From: Epichloe hybrida
Lineage: Eukaryota > Ascomycota > Sordariomycetes > Hypocreales > Clavicipitaceae
Length of the DNA stretch: 64,000 bases
NCBI GenBank assembly: GCA_019022495.1
Contig: JAFEKR010000002.1
Coordinates: 1,612,001-1,676,000 of the forward strand
Reading direction: 5' to 3'
The notes below the pieces were generated by a model, which was given only the letters and a program-made list of their open reading frames with translations, had not been told where the DNA came from and ran no database searches. Every line of letters begins with the position of its first letter. The stretch's first letter is position 1. Positions 47,185 through 60,700 of the stretch are shown here, piece after piece. A program made the position numbers and the translations under genes.

Positions 47185-47660
47185 CAGAGTATTGTTTGTA
47201 GTGTAGTTAGTGTAGTTACTAACTACACTAACTATAAAAACTATAAATATAGTGTTAGTAAAAACAAAGTAAGCCTTTTTATTATATAAGGTTATTATAA
47301 GGATTAAAAGAAGGCTAGTTATATAGAAGCTTTTATTATTACCTATTTTACCTAATTAGTTATATAATTTATAAAATTTACCTTTTTTTAAGGATTTTAC
47401 TATAACTCGGGTTATTTTCAATATTATACCTTTTTAATAATACTATTATATTTATTACTTTATTTTACTAATATACATTTAAGAAAAACTAACTTATTAT
47501 TTTATTTACTATTACTACTAATTATTTACTATTTCTATAATTCATTATTATTTTTTTAATTAAAAATACCCTTAAATAATATAATATAATTAGTTAATAA
47601 ATCTAAATAAATAATAAGAAGTTAATAAAGTATATACTTAGTATTAATATATTATTAGCA
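47185..47660. mobile_element. Partial third copy of the hAT-like family
   Basis: It begins CAGAGTATTGTTTGTAGTG, the inverse of the right end of the two intact copies at 54073 and 57833, and continues with their long-inverted-repeat sequence (AAAGCTTTTATTATTACC-like). The opposite end was not found, so it is truncated or disrupted. Confidence 0.5.
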
Positions 47661-48937
47661 GAGCATGCAATGTGTAATGTAATGTTAGGGAGAAAAAAAA
47701 TAGGGAATATTAATATCTTATAATTTTCTTTAGAATTTTCTTTATTGATTCTTAATTTTTTTTTTACCTCATTGGTTATAAACTTTGAAAGTTTAAGCTT
47801 ATTTAGACTATTAACCTAATTATAGATATATAGTTACTAAATATAGTATATCTTAATTATAAACTATAAAGTTATTTTTTCTTTATATTATAAAGGTCTT
47901 TATACTCTAAGAACTTTTTTTTAGATTTACTATTACTTTTAATATACTTTCTTTACTTGAAATATAATAATTACCCTAAAGAAATCTTTTTTTATTATAT
48001 ATAAATAAGACTAAAACTCTAATAATAATATATTAATATATATAAGTATCTTATTATAAAGAGAATATTTTAATTTATAAAATAAAGGAGTTTCTAAATA
48101 TTAAGCTATTTTATTATAATTATAAATAATTATATTAATATTTCAGGTTTTTTTAGCAAAAAGAAAAGTAAAAACTCTTAGAAAAGCTACTTACAGAGGA
48201 CTAAAATATTCTATAATAAATATATATAATATATTTTCCTTAATATAAAGATAATAAAAAAAAGCTTTAAAAGTAAGTTTAATAATATTTATTATCTTTC
48301 GCTTCCTTACTTAGTTATATAGTGTCTTCTAAAAGTGGGTCTAAAAGTGGGTCTAAAAGTAAGTTCATATAACTATTAGTAACTTATATATAGCTTTTTT
48401 TACTTAGATTTATGATTTTTACTTAATATAAGTAGTTCTATAAAAGTAGTTCTATAAGTAGGTTCTTATAGATATTAGTAATTTATCTATAGCTTTTTTA
48501 CTTATATTTATAATTTTTACTAAAGAAAAGTAATTTTGTGAAAGTAAGTATAAAACTAAGTCTTATCAGTTTTACCTTTTACTTAGTTATAACTTCTTTA
48601 CTTTATTATATAATATTTTCTTAAAAAAGAGATATTAAAAATAATACTAGCTATAGTAATAAAAATAGTATTATTATAACTATATATTTTAGACTTACCT
48701 TTTTAATATAAGTCTAAAATTTATTTTTAATCAATTATATTATAGCTTATTTACTTAGTTATAGGTTATTTTTATTAAAAATAAGCTTAAGAGATAAGTT
48801 CTATTAGTTTTATTAGTTATATTAGTTATAATTAAGGTAAGTATAGTAATTAGACCTTATTTATATTTTTCTAAATCTAATATATACTTTCTAATAGTCA
48901 AATCATATTTCTTACTATTAATATCTAATTATATAAC

Positions 48938-49210
48938 TATTGAAATGTAGGGAGCTAGTTGCCGGTTAGCAATAGCTGTATAGGTGCAGCTCTACGGTTA
49001 GGGACTAGTAGAACCACCACGTTGAAAATTTAACGTAATGTAACGGAAGGTTATAGTAGTTATTAACTAATTAAATTTAATTTAAATCACTTTTATAATA
49101 GCTAATAAAGCAATAGAATTAATTTTAGTGATGTTATACAGGCAATGCGGCTATTAGATTAAGAGGCCTAGCTATCTAGCTAGATTAAAAGATCTTCTTT
49201 CTCTTATACA
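48938..49210. repeat. LTR-like repeat, RIP-mutated copy
   Basis: It shares about 270 bp with 63242-63515, starting TATTGAAATGTAGGGAGCTA and ending CTCTTATA. Differences are mostly CA/TG to TA. It is probably a solo LTR or an LTR fragment. Confidence 0.7.
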
Positions 49211-49378
49211 GAGCATTGCATTACAATACAATACATTACATAATACAATACATTAGAAATTTTACAATACAATACAATACATGTATTATTTGTATTGTTT
49301 TGTATTCTTTTTTCTTTTTTTTAGTATAAAGTTAAATTCCTTAATTATAAGTTATAATAAGGTATATATAGTTAATAT

Positions 49379-49447
49379 AATAGCTTATAATAGCTTATAA
49401 TAGCTTATAATAGCTTATAATAGCTTATAATAGCTTATAATAGCTTA
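49379..49447. repeat. TAGCTTATAA decamer array
   Basis: About seven head-to-tail copies of TAGCTTATAA. A shorter array of the same unit lies at 58385-58432. Confidence 0.85.
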
Positions 49448-52400
49448 GCTTATAATAGCTTATATTACTAATATTAGCTTATATTACTAATATTACTAAT
49501 ATTACTTATATTACTTATAATATTATTAGTGTTAAAGTTTAATAAAAAATAAATAACTAATGAATAAATAAATAAAATATAAATACTAGTAATTATAAGT
49601 AAATTACTATAGTAAAAGCTATAAATTTTAATAACTTAGTATTTTAAGGGTTTTAAAAATATTAATATTATAAAAATGTTTTCTTTTTTATATTTTTTTA
49701 AAATAATAATAAAAGTAAAATAATGGTAATAATAGTATTTAAGTAATAATAGTAATAATAGTATTTATATTATAACACCTAGGTTAACATTAGGTTAATC
49801 ACTAAGGGAAGTGAAGCACGTGTAGCAACGCCACCCTGTGATTGGCTACACCTGTACGCGAGGCATGCACGTGTCTTGCGTTCTCTTTTCCTATAGTTAC
49901 GTAGCCCTCTAGATAGCTTTATTAATTAATAATTATTATACCTTTAAATTAGACTCTTTATGCACTAGTGTATAACGTTATAATAGCCTTAGTAGTACTA
50001 ACACTAATTAGTGGTTAAAAAACCATAGATAAGCAAGGAATTATATAAGAAAAGGCCTTCCTTTAATTAACTAAGGAAGTGTGCTAAAGGAAGATAAACT
50101 CTAGATACTAGATATTAGGCTTCTAAGGAATTTAACTTTTCTATTATTAAGTTTAAAGCTATTAATAGAGAAATTAATTCTATTATCTATTATAAGAAAA
50201 CTAATTAACTAACTAAGAAGTTTATAGCTATATATAATATCTTAAACCTAAGATTAACTTAACCCTCACTAGTTAAAAAATCCCTTAGCCTTGCTAGCTA
50301 AATTATATAATATAATAATACCTTCTAATAATAAATAAGTGTTATTATAAACTATAAGGGGAAAGTAGCTTGCTTAATCTATAGACCCTAAAAAACCTAA
50401 TAAGTTTACCTTACCTTAATAACTTTAAAAACATGCCTTAGCTATTATAACTAACTAGGAGAGCTCTAGAGAACTAGACCCTTAGACTACTAAAGAATAG
50501 GAGCTTAATAACTATATTACTTAGATAATTAATGTCTATAAGAGTGGTTAATATAAAGATCTTGCCCTATAGGAGATCTTCTATAATAACCTTAATAGCT
50601 AGACTAAAGAAACGCTTAACTAAGCCTTATAATCCTTAGTGTGCGAATTATAAGACTACCTTTATAAGAATAGTATTTATATTATTTAGAATTAAAGTAA
50701 TAAGATTATTAATTTATTAGTTTAAGACCTTAAAGAAAATATGATGTTACTATAGCCTAAGAATAAAATTATAAAGTAAATAGCTATAGGTAAATTCCTT
50801 TTTATTAATAATCTTACCCTTAATAACTCTCTTATTATAAGTCCTTGAATTTATACCTCTTCTCTATATAACCCTTTAATTTATAACCTACTTATTAATA
50901 TCTCTCTTACTATATAACTACCTTAACCTTTGCATACTTTTCCGCACTGACCCCAAGGTACGGAATTACCTCTAAAATACAAATCATATTAATATTTAAA
51001 ATCCTTACCTTTATATCTCCCCCCCTATAATATTACACTATAATAAAGCTAGTAATAGGAGTATAAATAAGATACTAATAATAATTAATATAAGCTTAGG
51101 GGGGCTAGCTTAAAGTAACTACTGCCTAAATATAGGAATAAAATATTTTAATATTTAAAGGAGTAAGAATAACCTAATAGTAAACTAAAACTAATTTATA
51201 TATTTTAAAGATATAAAATATTATAATAAGATTACTAGCCTTATTTTAAGTAATAAAGTTACCTAAGTATAGTATATTATACTAGCTATAGCTTACTAGG
51301 TAATAGACTATACCTAAGCTAAAGTAAAAACTATAAATACTAATAATAGTAATATTTATATTACTAAAGAAGCATTAAAAATAGCCCTTAAGAAGGCTAT
51401 TAGGGAGAAAGCTAAAGATAATAACTCCTTAACTTAGGTAAGTATTATAGCTAGGCTTATACTAAAATAACTAAATACTAACTCTCTCTCTCTTTAAATC
51501 CCTAGAAGATAATATAAAGAAGTACTTATAAAAGAAAACACTATATAAGAATTACTTTAGTTTAGGGGTATAGAAAATATAGTTATAGCTATAAATAAAG
51601 CTATTAAGTAAGCCTTAGTAGTAGTAACTAGAAGACTCCCTAGTAAGGATATAATTATTACCTTTAAAGGGAATATAGTATAGTATAAGAAAGACTAAAA
51701 ATAAATTACTAAAGTATTTAGCCTAAAGGTAATTATTTACTACTATATACTTAGTATTATTATTAAGGGATTTTTAATAAAGTATATATTTATTAAGAAC
51801 CTAGTAATAAAGATTAAAAAAGTAAATAAAGTAAATATAATTAAGGTAACTATAAGATACCCCTAAGGTAAAAGCACTTAGTAAATTACCCTAATACTTA
51901 GACTAGCTAAAGTTAAAGATACTAATAAGATATACTAAGATAAAATAGTCTTTAAAGTAAAGCTATTTTAAACTAAACTATATAATAAGACCTTATAACC
52001 TAGATAGTATTATAATTACTTCTAAATAGGATATATTACTAAGTTCTATAAGGTAGTACTAAGGTATAGTAAGTATAGTACTAGCTAGTATAAAGATAGA
52101 GAAGTATTATACCTTATAAGGAATAAATAACTTAAGGAAAACTATATCCTATACTCTAGGCTATACTTAACCTAGTCTAGAGACTACCTAGTATTAAAAA
52201 AGAAGTAAAATATAGTAAAGGTAAGATACTTAGAATAGCTATCTTACTTTACCTTTAGCTCCTTAAGTAAAAACCTAGCCTTAGCCTAAGAGAGAGCTAG
52301 TATAGCTATAAAACCTATAGTAATAATAGGAAGAAAAAGAGATTACCTAATAAATATAGAATAAAGCGCTAAATAGCTAAGAGCTAAAAGCATTAGATAT

Positions 52401-54072
52401 TATATAAAATAACTTAAAGCTAAAATAAAACTAGTATAAAATAGCTAAGACTTACTACTACCTCCCTAATTAATATAGTAATATTATAAGTTCTTTTCTA
52501 AAATATAAATAAAAAAGATAGCCTAATATATATTACGCTCTATTACTAAACTAATATAAATATAATAGTAATTTAAAAGTAAGAATATACAAAACATTTA
52601 TAGCCCCTTATACTAGGCCTTACCTAGTTTTAACTTATATACTATAATAAGTATAATACTATATATATAAATAAGAAATATAATATAAGGTTATAGTTAG
52701 CCTAGGGAGGGACTAATTAGTTACTAGTAAAAATATAAGGGGTTAATATCTATTCCCTTTACTTAAAAGGTTATAGTAATAACTAAAATACCCTTATATA
52801 AGATATTAATATAAAGATACTATATAACTAAAGTATATTTATAGGAGACTTTAACTAAAAGCACCCCCTTTAGAATAAGCTAAATAAAATAACTAATAAA
52901 GTAAAAGAACTATTAGAACTTATAAGCTAGTAAAGGCTTAGACTAGTAATACCCTAGGGGGAACCCACTAGATAATATAAGGATAATAGAGATAGTACTA
53001 TTAACCTAGTATAAGTAACCCTAGATATCTAAGTTTACTATAAAGGCATAGAAAACCTTACTAAATCTAACTATATCCTATAGCTAATTAGTATCTTTAC
53101 TAACCTATAGGATAATACTTTATAAACCCTTAGGTATATATAAAATATAATAGATAAACTATATATAAAGGCAAAAGTAGTAATATATTTTTAACTTAAA
53201 AATGCCTTAGACCTATAAGATAAAGAAAGGATAAATATATATATTACTTAGCTTATTATAAACCTATAATAAATAGTAAATAAAGTAGCCTTATAAAAGC
53301 CCTAGGGGCTCCCTAGCTTAAAGGTATAGTAGTTAAGAATAGCTAAAGAGGTAGTTACTAAAGCTAGGTAAGTAAAGAGATAATAGAGATAATAAAGAAT
53401 AAAAGTAAACTAATAAGCTTATACTAAGGTAAATAAGGACTAGGAATAAGTTATTAAAATAAAAAGAAAAAATATATAAAGAGAAGCCCTATAAAAAGCT
53501 AATATATAAAGAAAGAATAAGGGAGTATAAAGCCTTAAGAAATAAGCCTAGCTTTAAAGCTAGGCCCCCCTAGAACTACCTAGGCTACTAGAGCTAAAGA
53601 GAACTAAAAATAACTTAAACCTAGCTACTATATATAAGGATAAAGTAAGTATATTAGTATAAAGATTTTTCCCTAAGCTTATAGTAAACCTCTCTTATAT
53701 TCTAGATCTTACCTTCCTAAAGCTAGATAACACACTATTCCTAGATAAAGAATAATTTAAATTAGAGAAGATATTAGATATCTTATTAGATATAGCTAGC
53801 TAGAAGGTAATAAGTAATAATAAACTCCTAGTAAGCCTTATTAAAGCCTATAGTAAGCTAGTAAAAGAGGCTATAGCTTAACTCTTAAATACTATCCTTA
53901 AAGTAAAATACTTCCTAGCTTAATTCTAGACTACTAGAGTAATAGTAATTAGAAAACTAAGTAAGATAATAAAAGAGATAAGAAAGGCTAATATATAAAG
54001 GCTTATCTCCTTACTAAATATTATTAGGAAAATTATAGAAGTAATAATTATAAAATAACTTATAGCCTTTAC

Positions 54073-55463
54073 CAGAGTATTGCACTAAAACGTGTAGTGT
54101 AGTGTAGTATTTGTAGTGTAGTGTAGTAACTACACTATAAACTACACTACACTATAAACTACACTAACTATAAGGAAAAAAAAACTACACTACACTAACT
54201 ATAAAAAAAAAAACTATAATATATTACACTACAAATTTTTTTTCCTAAACTACACTAACTACAAACACTATAAATATAGTATTAGACTTTTTATTAGTTA
54301 TTAGTATTTATAAGGTTAAAAGAAAGCTAGTTAATATAAATACTAGTAATTATAAGTAAATTACTATAGTAAAAGCTATAGTTTTTAATAACTTAGTATT
54401 TTAAGGTTTTTAAAAATATTAATATTATAAAAATGTTTTCTCTTTTGTGTTTTTTTTAAAATAATAATAAAAGTAAAATAATAGTAATTATATTAATAAT
54501 AGTAATTAAGGTTATAAAGGTATTAAAGCTTTTATAATAAGTATAGTATATTATATAAAACTAAGTCCTAGTATTATTTTTAAAAATAAGTTAAACTTAT
54601 TTTTTATAGCTTATTTAAGCTATATAAGGTAATTAAAATAATACTATTAGTTATCTATTAATAAATTATAAATATTAGTCTATTATATTTTTTCTTTATA
54701 TATTATTATAATAAGATATATAAAGTTACTATATATAACTTCTTAAAGCTTTAGAATTATAAAGCTTAAAGTAATATTTAATTAGTTTAAATAGTAAATA
54801 AATAGTTTAAGCTTTTTTTAAGTTCTTATTATATTAATAATAATATTAAAGTACTAAGTATATATTCTATTAACTTTTATATATTTATTTAGATTTCTAA
54901 TTTAATTTAATTACATTAGTTTAGGGTATTTTTTAATTAAATTAATAATAAAAATATAAAATAATTAATAATAATAGTAAATAAAATAATTAGAAGGTTT
55001 TTCTTAAAGTTATATTAGTAAAATAAAGTAATAAGTATAATAGTATTATTAAAAAGGTATAATATTATAAATAACCCTAGTTATAGTAAAATTCTTAAAA
55101 AAAAGTAAATATTATAAATTCTATAACTAATTAAGTAAAATAGGTAATAATAAAAGCTTCTATATAACTAGCTTTCTTTTAATCCTTATAATAACATTAT
55201 ATAATAAAAAGGCCCACTTATTTTTTTACTAACACTATATTTGTAGTTTTTGTAGTTAGTGTAGTTAGTAACTACACTAACTATATTACACTATAAGTAA
55301 AAAAAAAACTACACTATACTACACTATAAAAAAAAAAAACTACAATACACTAACTATAAAAAAAAAAAAACTACAATACATTAACTATAAGAAAAAAAAA
55401 CCTACACTACAAATACAAGTTTTTCCTAAAAACTACACTAACTACACTACAAACAATACTCTG
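54073..55463. mobile_element. hAT-like foldback element, copy 1 (1,391 bp)
   Basis: It is bounded by CAGAGTATTG and CAATACTCTG, with an exact 8-bp duplication GCCTTTAC outside (54065-54072 and 55464-55471). Eight-base targets and CAGAG-type ends are typical of hAT elements. Interior halves are long inverted copies of each other. GTAGTGTAG subterminal repeats occur at both ends. No transposase was seen; it is nonautonomous. Confidence 0.82.
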
Positions 55464-57832
55464 GCCTTTACTAAGGTAAAAGGACTTCTCCTAGAACTAT
55501 AAATAGAAAATAGAATAAATAGGTTAATAAAGATAGTAATTAAGGTCTTAGTAAAATATATAAGAAAGGCTTAGGGTAAAGATAAAATTACCTTACTAGC
55601 CTAAATAAATATTTTATTTACCTTTAATAGAGTTAGTTACCTATACTTAATTACCTTACTAATCTAAATAGAAATCTTACACTAGCTAATAGCTATAATA
55701 TAAAGCTTCCTAGTAAATAAAATAAGCTAGCTTAGCTTTAATAATGAACTTTCTAGACCCTTTAGGATTAAAGCTAGTACCCTATAAGAATTACCTCTCT
55801 TACTAATTTCTTTCTCTTTTACTTAGTAAAACTTTATATATACCTCTAAGCTATCCTAGGTATAGTAACTATTAGATTTACTAATAATATAAATATTATA
55901 GTATTTAGTAAGAATATAGTATAAACCTAGAGAAAACTTAAGGCTATATAGAAAATCTATAAGAACTAGGTAAAGAAAGTAAGTATAAAGTTTAACCTAG
56001 TAAAACTAAACTTATATACTTTAGTAAGGCCTATAGGCCTTTATAAGTAAGAGTCTAGCTTAGTATAGAAAAAATAGCGCTAATAGAAGTATACTAATTC
56101 CTTAGAGTATAAGTAAATAGAAAACTTAACTAAAGTACTTATAAGAATATTCTTAAGGAAAAGCTAGCTTAGTAATAGCTTACTCTCTTTATATTAGTAA
56201 TATTAGTATAAGGCATTAGCTTTAGAGATACCTAGCTTATATATATATAGGTAATCTAGCCTATTCTTACCTATAGAGTAAGTGCTTATTATACCTTAAA
56301 AAAGGGAGGAAACCTAAGAGAAATAGTTAAAAGCTTTATAGTAAACTAATTAACTTAGCTTTAGACTATAGCTAGAGTATTTAAGGCTATACTAGTTACT
56401 TAGCTAGAGGTTAAGACCTATATCCCCCCCTAGACCTTTACTTAAATAAGATAAAATAAAGGTTTAAGAAAAGGATTATACTTAGTAAAATAGTAAGTAA
56501 AATATAGGCTATAGTTAACTTAATATAAATAGTATAATAATATAGAAAAAGACCTTCCCTTATAAATAATAAACTAGATGTATAATTATAGAAGAAGTAA
56601 AAGAGAAAATAGGAAGACTAGTATACTAATAGATAACTAAGATAATATAGGTATAAAAGAGAGCTAATAGAGAACTATTTACTTACTTATAACCTAAAGG
56701 AAATCTAGAAATTTTATACTAGACTTAATAAGTATATTTTCTCTATAATAATATGATTATATATAGGGAAGATTAGCCTTAATAAGTTTCTCTTTTAAAG
56801 GCATATTCCTAGGGTAGCTTTACCCTTATATAGCTATAGCTATGTAATTAAAAACTAGTACTATATAATTATTAACTATACTAACTATAATTATAGACAC
56901 CCCTAAACATATTAGCCTAGAGATATATAGGAAGTAAGGCTAGCCCTAGATAATTCTCTAAGAGTAAGATATATAGCTAAATAGTTCCTTAGTATAAGAA
57001 AACTTTAATATTATATATTAGCATAAGACCTAGCCCTTAGCTAATATAAACTAAGGGAGAATCTAGGCTACCCTAGAGGTAACTAAACGAACTAATAAAT
57101 AGATATTATAAATAACTAGAGAGAGACACTAGGTAAGATAATATAGCTATAGAGGTAAGCTAGATATAAGGTAAAATTACACTAAGATAAAAAGACTATA
57201 AGTCTAGAATAGTTATTAGATTAATTTTAAATTAGAAAACTATAGGTATTATTTTATACTAGCTTATTACTACCCCTTTACTAACCTAGAATTAGCCTTA
57301 TTTCTCTTTAGGAACTAGGATTATATTCTCTATTACCTTACTCTTACCCTTAGCTACTAGGCTAGTAGCTAGAAGCTAGTTTATTTTTATTACCTAGGTA
57401 TTAAGTTACTAAACTAAAAGATAACCTTATTATATTATTCATTAGTAAACCTAGACCTAGCTAAGTCTAGGCCTATTACTATAGTACTTTATTTCTTCTT
57501 AGTGTAATTTTTAGTATAGAGTTTCTTAACCTAAGCTATATAGTTCTCTAAGGCCTAGATAATTAAAGTTAGCCTTAATTTAAAGCTATTACTATACTAG
57601 AGTAAAACTACTTATATTACTCCTAGTAACTATACTAGCCTAAGTATTAACTAATTACTAATACTCCCCTTACTAGCTAGTAATATTTAGCTATAAGTAA
57701 ATTAGCACTAAAGTAAGCTTAAAGTAAGTATAAAAGCTAATATTACCTTAGAATATCTATAGTTATAGACTTAATAGTTAAAGTAAGTATTAGATATTAC
57801 CTCTTTATATATAAATTAGCCTTACTCTTAGG

Positions 57833-59650
57833 CAGAGTATTGCACTAAAACGTGTAGTGTAATGTACTATTTATAGTGTAGTGTAGTAACTACACTATAA
57901 ACTACATTACACTATAAACTACACTAACTATAAGGAAAAAAAACTATAATACATTACACTACAAATTTTTTTTCCTAAATTACACTAACTACAAACACTA
58001 CAAATATAGTATTAGACTTTTTATTAGTTATTAGTATTTATAAGGTTAAAAGAAAGCTAGTTATATAAAAGCTTTTATTATTACCTATTTTATTAAATTA
58101 GTTATAGAATTTATAATATTATATTATTTTTATAATTTTATTATAACTAAGTAAGGTTATATATAATATTATACTTTTTTAATAATACTATTTAACTTAA
58201 TACTTTATTTCCCTAATATAACTTAAAGAAAAACCTTCTTATTATATTATTTACTATTTCTATAAATTATTTACTATTTCTATAAATTATTTTATATTTC
58301 TATAAATTATTATTATTACTTATTTTAAAAAAACTATAAAAAAAACTACTAGTAAACTTAATATAAGTAGCTTATTATATCTTATTATAGCTTATAATAG
58401 CTTATAATAGCTTATAATAGCTTATAATATTACTAAGATTACTAAGATTACTAATATTATTAGTGTTAAAGTTTAATAATAAATAAATAATAAATAAATA
58501 ACTTAAATATAAATACTAGTAATTATAAGTAAATTACTATAGTAAAAGCTATAGTTTTTAATAACTTAGTATTTTAAGGTTTTTAAAAATATTAATATTA
58601 TAAAAATGTTTTCTCTTTTATGTTTTTTTAAAATAATAATAAAAGTAAAATAATAGTAATTATAGTAATAATAGTAATTAAGGTTATAAAAGTTATTAAA
58701 GCTTTTATAATAAGTATAGTATATTATATAAAACTAAGTCCTAGTATTATTTTTAAAAATAAGTTAAACTTATTTTTTATAGCTTATTTAAGCTATATAA
58801 GGTAATTAAAATAATACTATTAGTTATCTATTAATAAATTATAAATATTAGTCTATTATATTCTTTCTTTATATGTTATTATAATAAGATATATAAAGTT
58901 ACTATATATAACTTCTTAAAGCTTTAGAATTATAAAGCTTAAAGTAATATTTAATTAGTTTAAATAGTAAATAAATAGTTTAAGCTTTTTTTAAGTTCTT
59001 ATTATATTAATAATAATATTAAAGTACTAAGTATATATTCTATTAACTTTTATATATTTATTTAGATTTCTAATTTAATTTAATTATATTAGTTTAGGGT
59101 ATTTTTTAATTAAATTAATAATAAAAATATAAAATAATTAATAATAATAGTAAATAAAATAATTAGAAGGTTTTTCTTAAAGTTATATTAGTAAAATAAA
59201 GTAATAAGTATAATAGTATTATTAAAAAGGTATAATATTATAAATAACCCTATTTATAGTAAAATTCTTAAAAAAAAGTAAATATTATAAATTCTATAAC
59301 TAATTAAGTAAAATAGGTAATAATAAAAGCTTCTATATAACTAGCTTTCTTTTAATTCTTATAATAACATTATATAATAAAAAGGCCCACTTTTTTTTTT
59401 ACTAACACTACATTGTAGTTTTTGTAGTTAACTACACTAACTACACTACAATATAAGTAAAAAAAAACTACAATACATTACACTATAAAAAAAAAAAACT
59501 ACATTATACTAACTATAAAAAAAAACCTACAATATACTACACTATAAAAAAAAAAAAACTACACTACACTAACTATAAGAAAAAAAAACTACACTATAAA
59601 TACAAGTTTTTCCTAAAAACTACACTAATTACACTACAAACAATACTCTG
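57833..59650. mobile_element. hAT-like foldback element, copy 2 (1,818 bp)
   Basis: It has the same ends, CAGAGTATTG and CAATACTCTG, and its own 8-bp duplication CTCTTAGG (57825-57832 and 59651-59658). The body is closely similar to copy 1 but carries an extra segment, roughly 58070-58480, that copy 1 lacks. Both sit in one LINE. Confidence 0.83.
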
Positions 59651-59960
59651 CTCTTAGGCTAGAAATAAACTAACTTACTAATAATATTATAGTACTAGTG
59701 CCTTAGATTATTAATTAATTATATCTTATAAGATATATATTATAGTGCTTAAGTTTTACCTAGCTACCCTAAATTAGACTTAGAATAAGTGTAAAATAAG
59801 GGTAAAAATAACTTACTTTAAGATCTTTAAACTTAGCTTACTTTAATTATTTTATTATAAGGGATTTCCTTAAATACCTCTTTAAGGTTATAATTTCCTA
59901 GGTAAATTAAAACTAAAATAGCACTAATAATAAAATACTTATAGTATTTAGTAATATTTT

Positions 59961-60700
59961 ATTATAAATTTCTATATAAAATATTAGTAATTAAACTAGT
60001 ACTAGGCTAGAAAAGCCTTAAGTAACTCTAAGAAAAGGTAAGGAAAATAAAAACCTATAGAAAGTTTAATATAAGAAAAGAAAAAAGATTAAAACCTTAT
60101 AAAAGAAAAAGCTCTTTTTTATACTTAAGAGAAAGAGAGAGAGAAATAAATTATAATATTACCTAGAAAATAAAGTATAAGATAAATAAATATATAAATA
60201 GTATATAAGTAATTTAAAAGTAAAATTACCTAGATACTAAGCCTAAATTACTTACCCCTTACTATAAGTAAATAAAACTATATACTTAGACTTTATAAGG
60301 TATTTAGTTTAGTATTAGGCTAGAGTTAGCTAAAAAGTAAGATATTAAAGGAGTTAGAAGTAAAGTAAATAAAAAGTAAATTACTATTATAAATTAGAAT
60401 TTACTATACTATAAAATAAAGTAAGAGGTATAAAGTAAGGTTAAAATAAGGCTAGATTAGTATTAAAGGGAGCTAGTTAGAATTACTACTATATATATTT
60501 TTTTTATTTTTTTTTCTATAGAATAAGGCTAGTATAAGCTAGCACTAAATACCTATAGTTAGCTATACCTAATATAGTGTAAACCTATAAGAGAGTTAGC
60601 GCTAGCTTATTTACAAATATAAGGGGTTTTTTTTTCCTAGTTTAGAGTTTTCCCCCTTAACTAAGCGGTTAGAGTACTAGGACTAGCTACTTAATTAGCT
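59961..60700. other. AT-rich unassigned repeat DNA
   Basis: This lies between the LINE end and the copia remnant and has no readable coding motif. Confidence 0.35.

Larger units (their letters stand above)
46839..50005. mobile_element. Element with about 240-bp terminal inverted repeats
   Basis: The left end (GTTAGTACTGCCAAGGCTAT onward to about 47083) is the reverse complement of 49764-50005, with RIP-type differences. The ends still contain CpG-rich words such as CACGTG and CCTCGCG, so they are less altered than the interior. TA flanks both outer ends. Inside lie a hAT-like end at 47185, an LTR-like repeat at 48938-49210, and tandem repeats. No transposase is readable. The superfamily is open: a TA target would suggest Tc1/mariner, but hAT is possible. 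Confidence 0.6.
50020..59960 (+). mobile_element. RIP-mutated Tad-like LINE, interrupted twice
   Basis: Remnants read on the + strand in LINE order. An ORF1 region with zinc-knuckle spacing lies near 51990-52190. The endonuclease motif I-G-D-F-N-x-K-H-P-L lies at 52841-52870. A reverse-transcriptase FADD-like box altered to TNN lies near 55870-55900. A further stretch resumes after 59650. Two hAT-like elements interrupt it, at 54073-55463 and 57833-59650; removing them leaves about 6.7 kb, a normal length for a fungal Tad/I-clade LINE. Both boundaries are approximate. Stops throughout show it is inactive. Confidence 0.7.
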
